From NCBI GenBank assembly GCA_021613375.1, contig CM038711.1:20081194-20145193 (forward strand): a stretch of 64,000 nucleotides of DNA, written 5' to 3'. Position numbers and translations under genes: made by a program. A model generated the notes under the pieces. That model saw only the letters and a program-made list of their open reading frames with translations. It had not been told where the DNA came from and ran no database searches. Origin of the DNA: Megaleporinus macrocephalus (lineage: Eukaryota; Chordata; Actinopteri; Characiformes; Anostomidae). Below, piece after piece: positions 12,736 to 24,259 of the stretch. Numbering within the stretch: position 1 is the first letter of the stretch; each line of letters begins with the position of its first letter.

Positions 12736-13755
12736 TCTCCATACCATAACAGATTATGTGACTTAAGAAATGTAAGACTTGCTGTTATTGAGTTCCACAG
12801 GTTTGGTAAAGCATAGTGACTGAGTGATATACAGTCTACAGGAGAAACACTGAAGATACTTGATGCAGAAGTGTTGTTCAGCACATGTTCAGATGAAATG
12901 TGCAGTACGTTGTAACACTGCTTACTCTGTTGCTATTCTGCTGCTGCAACTACAGTCAATTTAAATTCATTAGTTAAATGACTCATTATTTACTATTCAG
13001 TATTCATAATACTTCTGAAAGAGAGACCAGCCTTAAGGTTTCTTGTCCAATCTGGCCCCCTTTAAAAAAGGTATGGACACCCCTGCAATAGGTGCACACA
13101 TACTGCTATTTGTGACATGAGCATATTACTGTGAATACACTGAGGAAAATAACTTATACATAATAATTAGCAAAAATAATTGAGATCATGCTGTAATTGC
13201 AGCCTAGCCCACATATCTACACAGACTGAAAAACAATGTGTTGTGCAGGACTACTGCACACACCAGACCTCTGTCAGGCTGAACTGATACCAGCCTTGTT
13301 ATACGCTATGACAGTTTTCTCTGTCCTGCTGAACTTCTGCCTGCCAGCATCAGTGTTACCATCTAAAAATATAAGCGTGCAGCTCAGAGACAGACAGGAA
13401 ATAATCCCTCGACACCTGATCAACACCGCTCTGTCACCATCTCTCTCACACAGCAGAGTCACCAGCCTCAGCTTTACTGAACTGCTACAGGAACAAACAG
13501 CTGTACTGGGACAGACAAACCAACGTCACCAAACACACATTTTAACACCATTCAATATCCACAACTCACACAAGCTACTCACTCACACACAACCAAGTCA
13601 CAAGTCAACCAAGTCATCCCTGGGAACAGTGCGCCCACACACATCATCAAGAGGACAACTCACCCACACTCTCTGAGTGTACAGTGTACACACACACTAA
13701 AAATATCCCTATGCTAGTCTTTGGAGAACACACACACACTGCTGCTTTCTCAGAC

Positions 13756-13761
13756 TAAAGT

Positions 13762-13799
<38 letters not shown>
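13756..13799. repeat. (GT)n microsatellite
   Basis: About 18 GT units follow TAAGTAA. Confidence 0.95.
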
Positions 13800-13800
<1 letters not shown>

Positions 13801-14562
13801 CTCTCTGTAATAATAAAGGGAGACGGATATTTTTAGGGCCAGGAGAAGGACCTCTATAATTAGAAAAGCAGGACTGTGACTGGAGTGCATATGGAAATCA
13901 TTAGCTTTAGTGGACACACACACTCACACACACGCGCACACAAAATTCCCAGCACTGTACTGTATTCTGTTACTTACACACATATAAAATGAAAAAGAGC
14001 CAGAAAAGCAAGAAATGACTTTGTCTTTCTAAAAAAAACAGCTAAAAAGGAGTGCTTTTTTATTTTACTTTTTATTGTTTGTACAGATTTGTGGATTTTA
14101 GAGAGTAAGATAAAAGTAAAGTAAAAGATCATTTTGATCAGGAGGTAATGAGTAAAGTAATAACATTACAGTTTTCTAACTGATTACTTTAAGTAACTAC
14201 CCTAAATTGTATTTATTGAGCATGAAAAATAAAAAGTAATATTAACATCAACAAACTATCAGGCCTTGAGAGCCACACATACAGAGAAAACCAAGTATTG
14301 TTTCCTTTGCCGTGCAGCCAGGTGGTGTAGGGAAAGAGTTACCTGGTCAGACAGTGTGTATATATGTGTGAGTGAGAGACAGAGAGACAGAGCGAGAGAG
14401 AGAGAGCGAGTGAGTGCCTCCACATTGGTCAACATGGTAAAGCCCTAGAGACGGCCAGCAATCAATCAACCAATCAGTGGAGTTCTGAAGGAGCAGCAGT
14501 AAATCTGACTGGTCCTCTAATCGATAGCACTTAGCCTCTGCAGCCTTATTACACAACAACAC

Positions 14563-14601
<39 letters not shown>

Positions 14602-14606
14602 AAACA
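14563..14606. repeat. (CA)n microsatellite
   Basis: CA units, with two interruptions by AAACAC near the 3' end. Confidence 0.95.
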
Positions 14607-14924
14607 CAACCATACATCGCCAAGGTCACAGCAGCATGGCGGCACACTGCGTCAGGAGGGAGAAACAGGAAGACACTGTTAAATCTGTCACTGACGCAGC
14701 CACATCAGCCAGTACAATGTGTTAGGATTTCCAATTCATCCTGACTTCTCTAGAATATGCTGAGCAGGAAAGAAGATAGAGAGAGAAAGAGGGATGAGGA
14801 ATAATATAGGGAGCTAATGAGAAAGAGAGAGAGAGAGAGAGAGAAATATGATTAACAGTGGTCAGCAGTTTTCTATTAAGGTGCAGCAAGACTGTGCAAA
14901 GTAAAGAAACAGACGCTGAGTCAG

Positions 14925-14954
14925 GAGAGAGAGAGAGAGAGAGCGAGAGAGAGC

Positions 14955-14991
<37 letters not shown>

Positions 14992-15001
14992 CGAGAGAGA
15001 G

Positions 15002-15045
<44 letters not shown>
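14925..15045. repeat. (GA)n tract with periodic GC interruptions
   Basis: The AGAG run is broken by GAGC every 8-22 bases, which suggests expansion of a higher-order unit. It gives false Ser-Leu frames on the minus strand. Confidence 0.95.
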
Positions 15046-15048
<3 letters not shown>

Positions 15049-15163
15049 GTGTTTGTTGTGAAGTGTGTAAATTACAGTAACGTATGTGTGTGATGGGGGG
15101 GTGGGGAGGGTGGGGGTACAGACAGTTTTCCTGCTGTGTTGGGAAACGCCCCGGGACACACTG

Positions 15164-15195
15164 CACTTCCTGTAGAGGAAATAGCACTTCCTGTA
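15164..15195. promoter_or_regulatory. Pair of identical ETS-type sites 21 bp apart
   Basis: CACTTCCTGTA occurs at 15164-15174 and again at 15185-15195. The 21-bp offset corresponds to two helical turns. Further TTCCTG and AGGAAA cores lie nearby (15128, about 15175, about 15217). The ETS core GGAA/TTCC is established, but activity here is inference. Confidence 0.3.
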
Positions 15196-15314
15196 CAGCC
15201 ACCGCTGCTGTCTCACAGGAAACACACGCTCATCCATCGGCTATTACTTACCATGGCAACCGCAGAGAAAGAGCGGGAAGAGCGAGAAAGAGTGAAGAGA
15301 GACAGATTAACTAC

Positions 15315-15334
15315 GTAACCACACCAAGACTACA

Positions 15335-15382
<48 letters not shown>

Positions 15383-15410
15383 GAGTAACCACACCAAGAC
15401 TGCACTACAC
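15315..15410. repeat. Local 70-bp direct duplication around a CA/GA microsatellite
   Basis: GTAACCACACCAAGACT followed by CACTACACAC occurs at 15315 and again at 15385, separated by (CA)n and (GA)n. It is a two-copy tandem unit. Confidence 0.85.
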
Positions 15411-16448
15411 ACTCACATGGCTGCCAACACAGTAAGAAGGTGCTCGCGCACTCTCTCTCTCGTACACTGAGTCTGAGTTGGTATGAAGCGCGGTGTCATC
15501 CTCGTGCCTGTGTGCTTTGTGAAGACAGTGGAATGAGCAGATCAAAGGCCTGCTGTAATAGCTGTCAGAAATCAATGCTGAGCGAGGCCTGTGTGGATTA
15601 CACCCAGCCCTACACACGCCCACATCACACAAACACACGAGCTGCTATTTCACAATCATCACTTTTCTGCTTTTTTTGATGCAGAAAAATAATTAATTAG
15701 CGTACTCACATACAAACGTCAGGCTTCACACTGTCTTGATCTAGCACACTTACGCACCAGCCATTACCAGTCAACACTGCAACTAGTGTTGGGTCTTATT
15801 TCAGTAATCCCTAATTCAGATTCTAAATCAGATTCTAAATCAGATTCTGCTTCTATTCGATTCCAATTCAAAAACAATGAAATGTTGTATTATTATTGTT
15901 ATTATTATTATTATTCTCATGTCATTTCTTTAATGGGTACCAATGTAGATGATTGACTGAGCCATGTCTTGAGTCCAGAATTTGCTTGCTTAATTTGAAA
16001 TAAATCATACAAATAGCACAAATGATTACTGTAAATATACAATCACCAACATTTCTTTTAACCCATTCAAACCACATACAGATCCTCACAAAGGTCACAT
16101 AGTTGAAGAAACTGTATGGCCTACTGTGAACTATATAAATTAAATGACTGTTTTGGGAATGTATTTTTACAGAAATTATACTATTTCGGTGACTGTGGAG
16201 CTCTTGTGTTTGTTGCCAATGTTAGCCTCTTCACTCTTATAACACTTATTCAGTGCGGCCGGAATAAGTGAGGAGTAAATACGATTTTTCATTGAACTGT
16301 TCCTTGAAAAGAGTGTGACATGTAATTGAATGACGTGAACTGAACAACAACTTTAATCTCACAAGCGTTTATCAATTCAGAATTATTTTTATAGATGCAC
16401 CGTGGTTTCATAAAGACATCTGTGATTTCACTCTGAAAAGACTGGTAC

Positions 16449-16580
16449 CTGGGTCCAGGAGCTAGTGATGAAGGGGACTTAGAGGAGGACATCTCCTGCT
16501 CCGGCATTCCCTCCGCCTTCTCCTCCTTTTTCAAGAAGGTTTTGGCTTCTCGTGAATTTGCGTCCACTTCTTTAGTGACC
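16449..16580 (-). CDS. cfdp1: cfdp1 coding exon 5 (last one visible)
   Basis: The acceptor is CACACAG and the donor is CCCAG|GTACCA. The exon encodes RVTKEVDANSREAKTFLKKE followed by a Ser/Pro-rich tail. It ends in phase 2, so at least one further exon must follow toward base 1. The expected BCNT-C residues were not seen there. Confidence 0.94.
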
Positions 16581-19500
16581 CTGTGTGGACGAGACACACT
16601 GATAAAGCACAGGCCGAATGATGTCTTGTAGATTAGTATATTCATAGCATTACAGTAAATTCACATTTAGGTGAAATCCTTGTTTTTACAAGTCTTTACT
16701 GCTGATGTCAGCACTGAGAACCGCCCCCACTTAGTTGTGATTACTATAACCAAGCAGGGTCTCAAGAACACTATTTGTACTCTTTGTAAATCCAATTAAG
16801 AACTGAGTTTTATATTTTGGTTTTATTTAAAATATAATGTGAATAATTTATTTTATTCACATAATATTTTACAAAAATGTAATTTAATTCAACGAAATAT
16901 TTATTTCCAACAGATCAGCAGAAAAAACCCCCACAAACCTCAGTATCCATCTAATCGGTAAAGAATTCTATTATGAATCAGAACTTATAACAACAACATA
17001 AAACGCCCCTCCTTACAGACTTAAAACAGCTTCCTTTCCTTCAGTAGGTGTTCAGTAGGGTCTTGGGTGTAATCCATTTTAAATCAGTGGTGATACTACA
17101 CTGCCACCTGCTGAATGAAATAAGCAATGCAGCACAGGCTTCCATAAGGACTTACCGGACTTCTTCACCAGCAAAGTCGAAAACCTTTGTTATTGTGATT
17201 CTGGAGGGTTCTTTAGATTTGGATTCTTCCTGAGCAGATTCTGTGGTGGTCTTACAGGGTTCATAAGACCTCTCTACAGCCTCGTTCTATGGGCAAGAAG
17301 AAAGAATAGGCTCCGAAAAAGGGTAATAAAAAAAACTAAATTGAAATAAACACAGAAATATCATAAACCATGCTGTTGTAATGCTGCAGATGTGAATTAT
17401 GATTAAGTGCTTCCGTGCGTATGTATATAAGTTCAGGCTTAATAAATTAAAGTGTATTGCTTATTTTAAGAGCAGAAAACGTTTGGACACCACAATATTT
17501 ACTAAATCATTTTTGCTTTTTGGTTTGCTAAGATTTATACTGGAGGCGATGATGGATCGTGTTGGTAACTGCATCAACGACGTCAGGTCAATTATGGCGT
17601 AACTGTTTATAGGCTCTGTGCGTGGAAAAGCATCTGTGCTAAAAAAAAAAAAATAATTCTGTGAACTGTCTGACCTTTTTCACAAGAACAGGTCTGTAGG
17701 CTATCAACTGTTTTGCCAGTTATTTGAAGAGTACACACCTGTTCGGAGCCAGGGCTCTGGATTTTAGGTCTGGGACCAACATCCTGTAAAAAATTAGCCC
17801 AAAGGTCGTCTGCTTTCTTTTTCTGCTTCTCGTCGTCTTCATGTACCAACTTTGACACCGTCTCCTCTTTCGCCTTGCCTTCTTTTTCTTCTTCTTCTTC
17901 CTGTTTATTGATGCCACCTTCGTCACCTTCTTCCAGCTTAAGCCCTCCTTTTTTCCTTTTCCTTTACAGAACATTGGAAATAATGAGTGAAGAAGTAAAG
18001 TGCTTCCAAAAACTGCAGTTAAGGTGTAACCAAAACTCAAAACAGTTCTCAAGCGAAAAGATGCAACACTCACTTTATACTCAGCAAAGGGATAGCGTGC
18101 TATAATGTTAAATATAAATACAAGTGCAGCTTTCTCATTAGAGGAGTGAGCTCATCTGCCCCATCTAGTGGCCTAAACACATACAGAGGATAAATACTCT
18201 TAAGCTGTATTTCAGCATTCGCATTCACAGAACAAGAAAACACACAGCTTTTAAAGGAACACTGTAAAATCTAATTCAAGGTTAAGTCCCTCTCGAGATA
18301 ACGTATCCAGATTATATAAAATTATAGGATTTACAGTTTATCAAGATCCCACAACCACTTCCACTTGTTCTACACCAGAAATAGAAGACAAAAGAAATGT
18401 AAACACAACAGGAACATTCACTGATCCTCATTTTTAAAATGTTATGCTAAGATTACTGACGTCAGCACTGCATATGGTACGAAGATGCTCACAAATTCTC
18501 TTCACTCTGAATGTCCCCCTGACATATAACACTATACTCACACGAGCAACGCGTAGCATAAACCACATTACCTGAGCTGCAATCAACTTCTAATCTGGAT
18601 AAGGCAGCTCGCTCTATGAAGTGGAAAATGGCCTATTTGTTTTGCGTAACGACACTAAACACATTTATAATTCCCAAAAGGGATCAGTGTAGCTCTCAAC
18701 AACCCTGATCACATTAATGATGTTAAATGTGGCGGAATCTGAAAGGTTTTCCCCGAAGCTGGATCAAACTGAAGAAAATGACAATGTTGGTGAATAATTC
18801 TGTTCTGGACTACGTAGGATTATTTCTGGGCTACACAGGGTAGAGGTGGTAGGAGACATGGAAGTGCTGATTTTATAGGGGTAACAGCTGTAGCAGTGTG
18901 TCAGGTCCAACAACATCATTAAAACTCTTCCTCTTTTCCTTCTTTTATTTAATTAGAGTTCAGTAATGTCCAGTTAGAGGAAACTTCCTCAGGCCAAGGA
19001 ACAGACCGTCATCATTTCTAACTTATCAGTCAGTTCCATATCCTGAATACTGAAGTAGCCTAGTATCAGCATCTTATACCATCAACAACAGAAAGACAAA
19101 CTAATTACACATACTGTTCAGTATATTTCAACTATGTTTACATGCTGAAGTGAATGGATTATTTATAAAACTTGAAATAAATGTTTTTTCTTCACTTTAA
19201 GTGAAAACAATGGCTACATAAAAAAAACAATGCGTTTGGGAAAAACATGTGCATCTTAAAGTGCTTATTTATAGAAAAACTGAAAAAGCAAGCATTTTCT
19301 TGTTAACTCAGTTTCACATTTTGACCTAGTGGTTTGGAGCGGCCTGTGAGAAGAATAAACGTATATAACATACATAACATAGCATATAAGTCTCTATTCC
19401 TGCTTAAACAGTCGGTTTTCACTGTCGACTTTTTTTAGAGCACGTTATTTTCTCTGACTCGCTTTATTCCCTGACTGCTGCTTCTCGCTTCGTACCTCGC

Positions 19501-22500
19501 CTGTGTGCACGCCTGATTGGCTGAGGAGCGCTTTTGATGCTCTTACATCGTACATGATTGGTCTGTGAGTTTACTGCACCGCAAAGCCCGTATACCGTAA
19601 AGACAAGAAACATTACACCGCTTATAATAATTACTGTCAACATTAAATCATTCTCAGTAGTTTATAGGTTTGGGTCCGCCATGGACAAAGTCTGGGACTC
19701 GCATTAATGTAACACGGAAACAGTTAATAAAAGTAACTACGACAGTAACAACCATGTGAAGGGACACACTTTAAATCAAGAGTATTAGTATTTCAGTATG
19801 AGTATTGTCTTACCTCACAGACAGCCCTTTACTTGACTTATTCTTCTTTTTCTTTTTTACGCTGTCAGCCCGTGGTTCATTCTGGTCCTCTCCTTCCAGG
19901 CCATCTTCCTTCTCACACTCGTTAATGTCATCCTCACTCAGGTTGTCATCTGACCAACAGGGAGACATTTTGTTAGATAATACGCAGTAAGAAAACAATG
20001 CTGCACAGAAGCAGAGGTGGGTGGTAATAATCTCTCAACCGCATATCCTCAAGTAACACTTTGAATTGTATGAATTTGTACTTTCCTGATTTGTTTTAAT
20101 TTAAAATGATTTACTAAGGGAAGAAACACCTCCACTGCTTCCTGCATTAAACTTCTTAAGGCACTCATTTAAATGTAGGCTATCATGCTGAAATTATTCA
20201 AACGCTCTACACGACGAAACACACAGCTAAAAACGTCTCACTTTAACATGTGAGTGAGGAATGTTTCAGCACATTTATTACAGAACTGAATCAGGTTCAT
20301 TCTGCTTTTCCCCTCCAACGACAGATCCAGCTTTCTCCACTGATACTGACGCCCATCATTACAGATATGCCCTTCACTGCAGCTCTATAAGACACTCAGC
20401 AACAATCCCAAAACCATTAGAAGCATTAGGATTAAAACTTGGTGGGTCTGCTTTGTAATGGGAACTGGGTTAATGGTTGTTATAAAAGACGACTAGTTTC
20501 CTGTAGGACACTCTTAGATCTTATCAGGAAACCATGAAGTGCATCTAACTTCAGTCCCAGAACACCTGTTAAAACATTGCAATCCTTTACACTGTGATAT
20601 CAACTAGGGCTACAGATATCGATTATTTTAGTAATCTAGTATTTTATTGATTATTCCATCAATTAATCGAGTGATCGGACAAAATATGTATTGTTTTAAT
20701 TAAAGAGCAATAGTAACTATATAAGATAAAATAAGACAAAATGTCTCAACATTGTATTGCTTAAATTACATAGTACAGTCTTGAAGATAATTGCTAATAA
20801 TTGCTATTATTGAAATGTATTACTAGACCTATACATCATCGCTGTCCATTGAAAAACATGTATCTCCTTTTTTAGCGATTTTATGTTTTCTACAAAACTC
20901 GCCAATAGCATTTCAGAATGAACGGACCAATAGAAGTGCTCCAAAATATCTTGGACATAATTTTGGTTCTAGTGACTTACATTGAAGGTAAAGTATGTTT
21001 TTGGTCTCTCCTGTGAAGTTGCAATTTTAGAGATACTTGTTTGTTCACTGGACAGCGACGATGTCATACTATGAGTTCACAAGACCGTCTACTGTACACT
21101 CATTTACTACGCTGAAGCTTGTCCTACACCTGATCTACTTACTGCAAACAAACTGAACTGTATATTCTTGCTGTATTGGATTTGGTGCATTTTAGGCTCC
21201 AAATTGCTACGAACACCAGCTGATCTTTAGTTTTCTGTGTATTTTATGCATCACTGGGAGGGAAAAGGGTGTGTGAGGGGTGTACGTTCTTATGAGGGTG
21301 TGTCTGTATGTAATTATGAACAAAACGATAATGTGAATGAAGCTCAGGCTTTTATTAGATCATTTACGGACATAACTTGCTATCTATCTGACATACTTTC
21401 TTAACTAGCCATTACATATAACCACAACTAACATACACGCTTTACTAGCCTTCATCGCAACTCACCATCACACTGAATGCTATCGTTACTGTGTGTCGCT
21501 TCGCTCTGTGGACTGGACGTGTAGACTGTTTCTGCTCAGATGGTGAAACACTGATGTGGTGCTCGGCTAGGGGTTACCGTGAAACTCAGACTCACTATCA
21601 GTTTGCTGGGAAATCTCAGTTGCTTGCTTTCTGAAGTTAGCTTCTCATTTGAACACATCGTTCCACCTTAAATGGTATCGAAGTTACATTCTGGCGCTGC
21701 ATTTAAGGTGAAAAAGGCAGAATTCACATAAGAAGCTAACTTCAGCCACGTCTCTCTCCAGGATTACTCTCAGTAACGGCTCCCTCGGCTAGTTCGGTTT
21801 TACAGTAGACGTTGGACACTGTGTATGGGTTTCTCTGGCCCGTCTCTCTTTATTTTCTCTCTTTCTCTATTTTGCAATCTGCGCCATCAAACCACAGGTG
21901 CGTCCGCAATCGCCTACTTGCCTACTACTTAGTAGGTGAAATCAGTAGGTGAGCGCGGCTAGTGTGTCCGAATAACTAGTAGGCATTGAGTAGTAGGCGA
22001 ATGTTACTCGGATCACCTCCTGAATCAGCAGCCATTTTTATGCATGTGACTGCAGCACACTGCTATCCCATGATTCACTTGGAGCCACGGATGAATTCAA
22101 AGCAAAGGATAAAAACAGTGAAAAGCAGAACGTCGGCTGTGTGTACTCAGCTATGGCTAGTGAACTGCCGCGACAGAAATAGCGCTACTGCTGAGGTAAA
22201 CAATGATTACATTTCTCCCGATTTGTCTTCTCCGAGCTACAGCTCGACACAGTCTGAGTACATATTCAGACAAAAACACAGATCAGTGTCACAAAAAGTA
22301 TCGTAATCTGTAAACAGAGCTTTTAAATGAATAGCAGGAATTTTACGGTGGTGGTCTGACGTCTTGCGTCACAGGACGCTGGCAATATATACGTCCGCTC
22401 GCGCAGTACGTACAGGCTCTAATCTAGTTTTCGACGCACCCCATGTCTTCTTCGTGTCACCTGGCAACACCGTAAGCGCGCTCTGCAACAGTAAAAGCCA

Positions 22501-23569
22501 TCCGTGCGCTGTATATGGTCATACAAACTAAATCAATCTACGAAGCAAAGAATTTGCTTCGATTATTTTTTGTAACAGAGTTACTCGAGAAATCGTTTCA
22601 GCCCTAATATTAACCAATCAGGAAAACACAAAATATCATTACTGACTACAGGACAACAAAGTAAACCAGCAGAAACCTTTACTGTGTTCAGGGACTTCTG
22701 TCAGCAGGTAGTTTTTGACCTGACACTTTTGTACGTTGCTGGTGTGCGATTGACTGTACAATTAGACTCAGCAAGAATTCAGAGCTCTACTTATACTGAC
22801 TGCCAAAAGATAAAGAAAAAAGCAAACAGATCACACAAGGCTGAAGAAGCTGGCATAGAAGAAGCTTCATATGTTATAACAACTTCATGTGGATTGCTGC
22901 AAATCACGGAAACAGCTGGAATCCAGGCACAGACACACAGATTTACAGTTTACCATTTTGTGTCAGGTGTGCTGGATTTAAGGGTAAAAACCACAAGTTT
23001 TATACTGTAACGACTTGTGCATTGAATATTTAGCATCTTTCTTTTCTATTGATATTCTGAGAAACATACAGTGGCAAGAAAAAGTATGGTAGTCATTTAA
23101 AACTCTCGTTTTCTGCATTAATTGGTCATAAAACGTGCTCTGATCTACATCCCAACTCCCAAGTATAGACAAACTCAATGTGCTTAACCTAATACCACAC
23201 AAACAGTTATAATATTTCGTGTCTTTATTGGACACATCCTTTAAACATGTTCTGGGGGTGGGGGGCGGTGAGACAGTGGTATCTAGAACAAACTCAGTGT
23301 TCCTAATAAGAAGGTAAGTTACTCCACAAAGCAGGTTTGTGGAGTGTGTAGATCTGAAAGTTATCAGGAAACAGATGCCGGAAATCACAAAAACTTGTAT
23401 TTTCCTATCCCAATTCAGGTGTCTTTAACCTGGGCAGATGTTTTCATGGAAGATTGTTGTACCACTATTTAATTTTTATATACCTTATTGTTTATTTGTA
23501 CTGTGTTTGTAACTGCTACTGGCTGCTAAATTTCCTTCGGGATCAATAAAGTATCTATCTATCTATCTA

Positions 23570-23603
<34 letters not shown>

Positions 23604-24259
23604 ACTTAGTCTGACTGAGGGTCTGTACTCTGGCAGGAGATACATGCGATCTACATAATTATCACGATAAAAAAAAGTAATCACAGTGTTTGACTGCATG
23701 TTTCCTTACAAACATAAACAGTGCTGTTTCGGAGGGCAGTGCAGTTTGTGAAATGCTATTTATTATTTGATGATTTGTAACGGGGCTTTATTATCTGTTC
23801 TAACTTCTGCACTTTGAACAGTATCGCAGTGTTCTCTGTAGAGAAAAAGCATTTCTTCTCACGACATCGTAAATAACACTAAACGCTATGAACGCGTTCA
23901 CTGAGCAGATAAACAACAGGACGTCTTGAGAACCGCGAAAATACAAAAACATTTATAAAACGTTCCACATTGAAAAGTCAGACTTTCTATCCAGGTTAAA
24001 TAAATAAACCCGTAAACGGTGGAAACGTTCCAGTAGCGCCTTCTATATCTAACTTTTGTTTTGTGTTATGTTATTGTGAAAAATATACAACTAGTCAGAC
24101 AAACACACAAACCGTAAAGAGGGAAAACGGTGTGCAGGTCACTTAGCCAGGCTGCTAACGTTAGCACGACAACTAAACAAGCGCCTCACCAGAGGGGACG
24201 TAGTCTTCATCTTCATTCGAGGAATAATCATCTGAGTCGTAGTCCGAATAATTCATCAT
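16449..24259 (-). CDS. cfdp1: Craniofacial development protein 1 (BCNT/Swc5 family), 3'-incomplete, five exons
   Basis: Spliced exons, in transcript order, are 24259-24190, 19949-19814, 17961-17739, 17286-17156 and 16580-16449. Their lengths of 70, 136, 223, 131 and 132 nt keep one reading frame and give 230 codons plus 2 nt. The N-terminus is acidic, with residues 16-22 EDEDYVP and then LSEDDINE. A Glu/Lys-rich middle follows, then DDLWANFLQDVGP at about 120-132 and KVFDFAGEEVRVTKEVDA at about 178-193; these last two are hallmarks of vertebrate CFDP1. The family (yeast Swc5, fly Yeti) works in the nucleus with the SRCAP/SWR1 remodeller in H2A.Z deposition. The C-terminal BCNT domain, roughly the last 70-80 residues and the most conserved part, was not found down to base 1. 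The human gene also has a very long 3' intron, so the last exon is inferred to be off the window. It is head-to-head with tmem170a, as in human. Confidence 0.93.
17156..17286 (-). CDS. cfdp1: cfdp1 coding exon 4
   Basis: The acceptor is CCCATAG and the donor is TCCG|GTAAGT. The exon encodes a Ser/Thr/Lys-rich linker and then ITITKVFDFAGEEV, one of the strongest family signatures. It leaves in phase 2. Confidence 0.95.
17739..17961 (-). CDS. cfdp1: cfdp1 coding exon 3
   Basis: The acceptor is TGTAAAG and the donor is CAG|GTGTGT. The exon encodes a low-complexity Glu/Lys stretch (KQEEEEEKEGKAKEE) followed by the conserved KKKADDLWANFLQDVGPRPK. It ends exactly on a codon. Confidence 0.93.
19814..19949 (-). 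CDS. cfdp1: cfdp1 coding exon 2
   Basis: The acceptor is TTGGTCAG and the donor is GAG|GTAAGA. The exon joins exon 1 in phase 1 to give DDNLSEDDINECEKEDG, then a basic run of five Lys (KKKKKN), a probable nuclear localisation patch. It leaves in phase 2. Confidence 0.92.
20840..21060. mobile_element. MITE nested in the hAT-like element (family copy 1)
   Basis: About 220 bp with inverted ends, CGCTGTCCATTGAAAAACAT and GTTCACTGGACAGCG. Its sister is at 36656-36873; both share ACCAATAGAAGTGCTC and AGTTGCAATTTT. The less interrupted hAT copy at 57688 lacks this segment, which defines the insertion. Confidence 0.85.
21897..22440. mobile_element. Second nested MITE, ~544 bp
   Basis: Ends are GGTGCGTC and GACGCACC. 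The subterminal part is rich in short inverted motifs (ACTACTTAGTAGGT, ACTAGTAGGC). Copy 2 of the host element lacks the segment. No coding capacity was recognised, and the target duplication is unclear. Confidence 0.75.
23067..23245 (+). mobile_element. Tc1-like terminus, truncated
   Basis: TACAGTGGCAAGAAAAAGTA, then TTTCTGCATTAATTGGTCAT and AATGTGCTTAACCTAATA, follow the order of the 5' end of a well-known fish Tc1 family. The transposase region is not present. Confidence 0.65.
23455..23603 (+). mobile_element. LINE-like 3' tail with (ATCT)n
   Basis: CTTCGGGATCAATAAAGTAT followed by CTATCTATC is the usual 3' end of fish Rex1/CR1-type non-LTR retrotransposons. Only the tail is present, as expected from 5' truncation. 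The TATC repeat is interrupted by a (TC)n stretch. Confidence 0.6.
24190..24259 (-). CDS. cfdp1: cfdp1 coding exon 1
   Basis: This exon encodes 23 residues plus one base. It opens with two consecutive Met codons, and the first (24259-24257) is taken as the start. The product is Asp/Ser/Tyr-rich and ends EDEDYVPS, as in human CFDP1. The donor reads TCTG|GTGAGG. The ORF track misses it because it is short. Confidence 0.9.

Larger units (their letters stand above)
12064..13085 (+). mobile_element. hAT-superfamily element, internally deleted, with 8-bp target duplication
   Basis: The termini TAGGGGTGTCC (12064) and GGACACCCCTG (ending 13085) are inverted. They are flanked by CAATAGAT (12056-12063) and CAATAGGT (13086-13093), an 8-bp duplication with one mismatch, as expected for hAT. 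The 5' part reads AAAGTCCGGCCCGTAGGCCA, a known fish hAT motif. The plus-strand frame at 12414-12629 contains CLLCQETIAVMKELNIKR, a zinc-finger-like transposase N-terminus, so it is a broken transposase. Confidence 0.85.
1..16448 (-). other. Putative terminal intron of cfdp1 (repeat-rich, no recognised exon)
   Basis: I scanned both strands for the BCNT-C signature and other protein-like exons and found none. The stretch holds Tc1, hAT and MITE remnants, GA, CA and AT microsatellites, a 37-45-bp minisatellite and one 172-codon ORF of doubtful coding status, all listed separately. Stretches not covered by those entries (for example 3900-6480, 9300-9640 and 10330-12050) show nothing I can name. 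Confidence 0.6.
20605..22606. mobile_element. Non-autonomous hAT-like element, copy 1, with two nested insertions
   Basis: It begins TAGGGCTACAG and ends CAGCCCTA, and is flanked by 8-bp duplications ATATCAAC (20597-20604) and ATATTAAC (22607-22614), one mismatch. Subterminal ATCGATTATTTTAGT and its inverse GCTTCGATTATT are present. The internal sequence matches copy 2 at 57688-58478 (for example GAAGCTTGTCCT and TGGCAACACCGTAAGCGCGC). Two MITEs are inserted, at 20840-21060 and 21897-22440. Confidence 0.85.
16581..24189 (-). other. cfdp1 introns 1-4
   Basis: The introns are 19950-24189, 17962-19813, 17287-17738 and 16581-17155. The three shorter ones contain only AT-rich sequence without a recognisable element. 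Intron 1 holds the nested hAT/MITE group (20605-22606), a Tc1-like end (23067-23245) and a LINE-like tail (23455-23603). Confidence 0.85.

Noticed and set aside
13236..13676. 146-codon open frame, Ser/Thr/His-rich
   Set aside because: It has no recognisable domain, is rich in CACA-derived codons, and has no splice or synteny support.
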